Of a stretch of DNA of 64,000 nucleotides, positions 59,233 through 64,000 are shown one piece after another (positions within the stretch are counted from its first letter, which is position 1; each line of letters starts with the position of its first letter). The notes beneath the pieces are model-generated. The model was not told where the DNA came from and did no database searches. It was given only the letters and a program-made list of their open reading frames with translations. Source of the DNA: Actinostola sp. cb2023 (lineage: Eukaryota > Cnidaria > Anthozoa > Actiniaria > Actinostolidae); contig JAUJYZ010000051.1 of NCBI GenBank assembly GCA_033675265.1, positions 1 through 64,000 on the forward strand, written 5' to 3'. The translations under genes were made by a program, and so were the position numbers.

Positions 59233-62053
59233 ATGTCGAATGTTCCTATATGCCGATTAAAGAACGGCTTGAAAATTCGTCGCATTATAAATGGGATGTG
59301 GCAGGTTTCTGGTTCGCATGGGACTATCGATGTTGAACGGGCCGTTGATGAAATGTTTTCATATCATGATTCTGGACTGACCACCTTCGACATGGCGGAT
59401 ATTTACGGTCCAGCCGAGCGTATATTTGCAAAGTTTTTATTACAATTTAAAGCTAAACGTGGGAATAAAGCAGCGGAACATATACAAGGTAAGAGAACTT
59501 CGAGATCTGGTGATTCGACGAAGAGATTTCTTGCTGGTAAACATTTCTCGCGCCCACTCAGCCAGAGGCAGAGACCGTATAAACAGCTAGGGCGATTCAG
59601 AAATATTTTAATAGATGTTTAGTATTTCTTAATCCGTCTGGAGTTTAGCAAAGTATTTTTTACGAGAATATTGACATTTTAAACACCATAATATAATGCT
59701 TGAAAACAGCGGTCCGCTCTCAACTTGTAAACACGAAGTCAGGCGGCCATGTTGACTGGAGGCGTTTCCTACCGGTGTTCATCTCGCCTGTCTGCAAAGC
59801 TACAATAAAAGTAGAGCTCTGAAAGAGAAATTTAAGCGAAATTGAATCGTTTTGTAGCAATTTCGTCAAAAGAATTACGCCACTAAATGCTAGACTGTAA
59901 ATACATGTGTGTTAAAATAATTAAGTACATAACTAATCCTCTTTCCATCCCGATCCGGTTTTGTATTTACAAATTTATGCGGAGGAAGTAAAAAGCATAA
60001 TAAATTTTCATAGTTTGAAATGTATATTAAATAATTGTTATTTTGCCATTTAGTGACCCATTTAGTGCAGCCTTTAAAGATTTAATTTGTACAAAAAAAT
60101 AGTGTGAAAAAAGAGGAAAATTTTTTTCCCCTATTTATCTTACTGCTCTCTTCTTTCTATCAAATTTCCCTTTAACTTACAGCCTAGCCTGATTTTCAGA
60201 TGGTCCTTGGTCCTCTGCTCAGAAAGCGAGAGTGGAGGACCACGGACTGTCTGAAAATCAGGCTACTTTAAATACAGTCATGTTAATTATTTTCTCTTGT
60301 CGGTTAAAACATCCAATGAAGTACTTATAATTAGGGGTTGCAAGGTACTTATTTTGCCGTGATTTTACCAGAGTATTTATAGGCATTATAAAATACTGTA
60401 ACTAATGATACAATGCACGCTCTGATTGGCCAAAGGATGTTTATTCCGCGTGCTCTATGAGAGCACGATAACATGTGTGCACAGTGGTATATATATTCAA
60501 ACATTTAAAAATAGAAAACTTGGCAACTGTGCTTTATCGAGTTAATTATAGCAGCACTAATGGGAATTGAAAGAAGACTCGAGAAATGCTTCTCTCATAT
60601 TCTTCCAATTCTCATGTGCTCTTATTTAACAATAATATTAGACTACAAGTTCAAGTTTTCTATGAGCCAATAGTCAACGAGGTGCGTAGCTATGAGTTGA
60701 CTATTTGACTCATAGAAAACAAGGAGTACACTCATGAAGGTGCCTAAACATGCTACATGTAGTATTCAGTTATTTTACTAGTTGATCTGGAATAGGATAT
60801 GTTTTTGCTGCATCTATAGTCTGGAACAAGGGATCCTTTTACAGCATTAACAGCGACTCGAAATTAGATAATTCTCATATACATAGGGTCAGGGATTTCA
60901 AGAGCCCATGCAGTGGTATGTCCCAGGGAGGGCCATTCAGCATTTTTTTAATAGAATCACTAAATACTCATTAATTAAAATAAAATAAAAACCTTTTATT
61001 AATAAAATGCAGTTCTGACTGCATCAGGAAATGTTTCTAAAAGATAATCCTAAAATGAGTTTTGTAAACTTTTGCTAATATTTAAAATATTATAAATTTT
61101 AGGGAAAGTATTAGTGTCGAATTTAGTCGTCCACAAATAAATCTGGTAATATGTCAAGCATAATCATTTGCAAGGCAAACTTGGAAAGTTGAGAAAAAAA
61201 TGCTTGCCTCAAAATAATATCATATCATTAGAAACTTAAATTAATAATGATTATGATTGATCATTCCAACTTGTTGTTTTCAGCATTAACCAAATGGGTT
61301 CCTCAGCCTGGTATTATGACAAAAAAGATTGTGGAAACAAGCATTGACAAATCCTTGAAACGCATGGGTGTTGATAAGTTGGATATGTTGCAGTTTCACT
61401 GGTGGGATTTCAAGGACCAAAGGTACTTAGATGCATTAGTACATCTTTCAGAACTAAAAAACAAAGGTGTTATTGGGGAGTTATCTGTAACGAACTTTAA
61501 CACCACTCATTTAAGAGAGGTTGTAAAATTGGGCATCGACATTTCAAGCAACCAGATTCAGTATTCAATTATTGACAATCGAGCTTCGGTACAAATGTCA
61601 GAGTTCTGTGAAACTTATGGCATTGGACTTCTTACATATGGAACTGTAGCAGGTGGATTTTTGTCCGAAAAATATCTGAATGCTAAAGAACCCAGAGCAG
61701 ATGATCTACCAACAGCTTCGCTTAAGAAATACAAACAGATGATAGATGCTTGGGGAGGATGGAGCTTATTTCAGGAGCTTCTTAGAGAGTTGTCAAAAAT
61801 TGCCAAAGCTCAAGGTCCTGATATAAGAATAGCTAATGTGGCTACACGCTATATTCTAGACAAACCAGTTGTTGCAAGTGTCATCATAGGATGTCGTTTT
61901 GGAATCCCAGGTGCTGAACACATTGCAGATAACTTGAGAACTTTATATTTAGAACTACAGCCAACAGAACTTGAGGATCTTCACCACATTTTGAAGAGAG
62001 GCCGTGATTTGTTTAAATCGACCGGAGACTGTGGTGATGAATACCAATATTAA
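59233..62053 (+). CDS. Aldo/keto reductase family protein
   Basis: Members reduce carbonyl compounds with NADPH in a TIM-barrel fold. Two exons, 59233-59488 and 61284-62053, join through a GCA codon to give about 341 residues. ATG 59233 starts [35 protein letters not shown] carries the catalytic Asp and Tyr pair (FDMADIYG). A Lys in the LTKW segment and the His in LQFHWWD complete the usual tetrad. Later blocks [23 protein letters not shown] and [17 protein letters not shown] are typical of the barrel's second half. The C-terminal [15 protein letters not shown] supplies the cofactor 2'-phosphate region. The subfamily resembles plant and bacterial uncharacterised reductases, and the substrate is unknown. 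AATAAA occurs near 62476. Confidence 0.9.
60185..60265. repeat. 81-bp foldback in the aldo/keto reductase intron
   Basis: TAGCCTGATTTTCAGA pairs with TCTGAAAATCAGGCTA, and GGTCCTTGGTCCTC pairs imperfectly with GAGGACCACGGAC. Confidence 0.8.
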
Positions 62054-64000
62054 AAGAACTTATTTTAGGGTACTCTCACGACAGAATGCTAAAAAAAGTC
62101 AGTCTCGATTCACAGGGTGATACAGTTACTGTAGTCAGTTATTTTTGTAATTTTTTTTTTTCCAGGCTACAAAGTATTTTTTAGGGTAGACAGTTTTTAC
62201 GGCTTGGTATTTTTTAGGGTATTTTTTAGATTTTCTGATGGTCATCCCTACCCCTTTTTACCCCGAAGTAAAACCCCCCCCGGTGGTTTTAATTTTATAT
62301 TTGCTGTTATTATAATATACCCTCACAAATCATCCTCCAATCCAATCTCTGTATTTTGGTCATGTGCTGATCCAATGTTTTGCGATGTAGGACAGCAACC
62401 TATTGAACAGCAACACACTTTGCTGGACTATTAGATTATTGTTGTCATTTGATTGGAGGATTATTTGTTAGATATAATAAAGCTCTTAAGATGAATCCAA
62501 TAAGTAACACATACGTACTGTACGTACATGTACCATTGAAGTGTGAAAGTTACAAATTACAGCATATTATACTGTACATATTGACATGGTACTGATTGGC
62601 ACTAATAGCTATAGGGTTTGTATGTGGCCTCTGTTTGAAATCTTTACTATCTGCCCCTCTGATAATAATGATAAACAATACAATGTGAGAAGCTGGGGTT
62701 CTCTGGCACCCAGGGTAGGAATTCTCAAGAAATTGTACATTTCTCTTTGACCTGGATAATTCTCATGTCTGTGTTGCATCAGTTTACTTCTCACCTAACT
62801 ACTTAAATTTACTATTATTATAAATAGTACTGTTTGGCTGTTTTATAATATTATTATAAATGTAATTAGATTTCAAATTTTATAAAAAATAGAATTTACA
62901 ATATTTTTTAAATAAAAAATTGTTTCCCCTAACACATTGTATATTCACTACTCCTAAGGCCATATACACCTATTTCAAATAACGTTGTCGCGTTCAAGGC
63001 TACAAGCATCAAGCCAAGACCGAAGTGAATGCTGGTTATAGCTGGCAAATTTTTCAAATCAGACCTATTTTCTATGGAACGAATTGTGATATGCAAACAA
63101 GCACGTGAAAATGTTCACATTTTGTAATTAGTCCTTATAGAAACAATTGTGATTTTTTTAAATAATTGCCAACACAAAACCAGCATTCACTTCGGTCTTG
63201 GCTTGACGCTTTGAACGCGACAACGTTATTTGAAATAGGTGTAGATAGGTCTATCCTTTTTTCATTGAACAAGAGGAAAGAGATGCTAATTAAATATTTT
63301 TAATTTGTAATAAATAAATAAATAAAAAATTCTTAAACACGCACCTAATGGGAGTCTTGATGCTTTTACAATAATTATAATAAATTATGTACTAAAAAAT
63401 AATCCTTTTTATTAGAGGAGATTTATTTCAACATCATGTATATAGTATCTGACAAAAGCAGTAAACTATTTGGTCATGTTCAATAGGATTCAGAAAATAA
63501 TATGGAAACATCCTTTACTTTATACTGTCAAAATTGCATTAGATAGATAGTGACAAAAATACTCCCCAGTCTACCCCCCCTCCCCCTTTTTTCCTGGTTA
63601 ATGTCCATCGTCCATATATATCCTGACCCTACAGTATTTTGTTTCACCATTAAAAATATATAATTATATACTGGTATCTTTGTTTTGAATCTTGTATCTT
63701 GAATCTCAATATTTTAAGATTATATTATATGGACATATATACCCCTAACACATTGTATATTCATGCACTACTCCCAAGGCCATATATATAGGTCTATCCT
63801 TTTATCATTGATCAAGGGGAAAGAGATGCTAATTAAATATTTTGTGCATGTACATTGTATATATGTAGCTGTTTTTAGATTACCTATGTGGCCATTCATT
63901 AATTAGCTGTTTTAATGGATTCTCTCTGAGAAGTCATTGTTACTGTGGTAACTATAGAACAGTTAAAATTATACCACTTTATCAACAAACTGTACCACGT
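62054..64000. other. 3' flank and intergenic repeats
   Basis: No coding exon is supported. Contents are the dispersed repeat also seen at 26657-27004 (62067-62285), a 279-bp foldback (62965-63243), and a direct duplicate of the foldback's flanks at 63742-63842. Confidence 0.55.
62965..63243. mobile_element. 279-bp foldback element with an empty-site copy nearby
   Basis: TACACCTATTTCAAATAACG pairs with its complement at the right end, over arms of about 75 bp (also CCAAGACCGAAGTGAATGCTGG). The flanks CCCCTAACACATTGTATATT and ATAGGTCTATCCTTTT recur joined at 63742-63842 without the element. Confidence 0.82.

Overview
The window looks like nuclear DNA of an early-branching animal, most likely a cnidarian of the stony-coral or anemone type. 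Genes are split into many small exons with GT-AG introns, and the DNA is AT-rich and packed with short inverted-repeat (MITE or foldback) elements. One of these has ends resembling the CTCCCTCGCAGCCG repeat I associate with hexacoral genomes. The proteins match animal families, including a gasdermin E of the cnidarian type. The exact species cannot be read from the sequence.

Layout. 1-735: last exon of a death-domain protein. 888-1830: a 57/59-bp minisatellite. 1.8-8.4 kb: repeats, including a Harbinger-like element carrying two nested foldback insertions. 8368-15019 (+): phosphatidylserine decarboxylase (PISD), six exons. 15-20 kb: foldback elements. 20229-23324 (+): PP2D1-like pseudophosphatase, two exons. 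23925-27515 (-): a delta/zeta-class tubulin, five exons, tail-to-tail with PP2D1. 27910-38167 (+): NUB1, sixteen exons, head-to-head with the tubulin. 38.2-47.7 kb: rearranged DNA holding a broken SLC32-type transporter, a relic NUB1 exon, a broken gasdermin copy and several transposons. 47966-51831 (+): intact gasdermin E-like gene, seven exons. 52551-57297 (-): EFHB, fourteen exons. 59233-62053 (+): aldo/keto reductase, two exons. 62-64 kb: repeats.

The most unusual structure is in NUB1. Intron 5 and the first 34 nt of exon 6 have been amplified together into 39 tandem copies of about 118 bp ahead of the real exon 6. Each copy keeps a 3' splice site identical to the real one, and about two thirds also carry a 5' splice site. 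Reading the frames, any copy used in place of the last site gives an early stop. The second notable story is the gasdermin locus. A functional-looking gene with two candidate caspase sites, DSPD and DQPD, between its pore-forming and C-terminal halves sits beside a dead duplicate. The two copies act as empty-site and filled-site controls that date transposon insertions.

The genes do not form an operon. Themes that recur are cilia (EFHB/CFAP21 and the delta/zeta tubulin), cell death (death domain and gasdermin), and protein or lipid turnover (NUB1, PISD). EFHB and PP2D1 are also close neighbours in the human genome, so their linkage here may be ancestral. All gene models were assembled by hand from splice signals and reading-frame continuity; every model listed as complete closes in frame.
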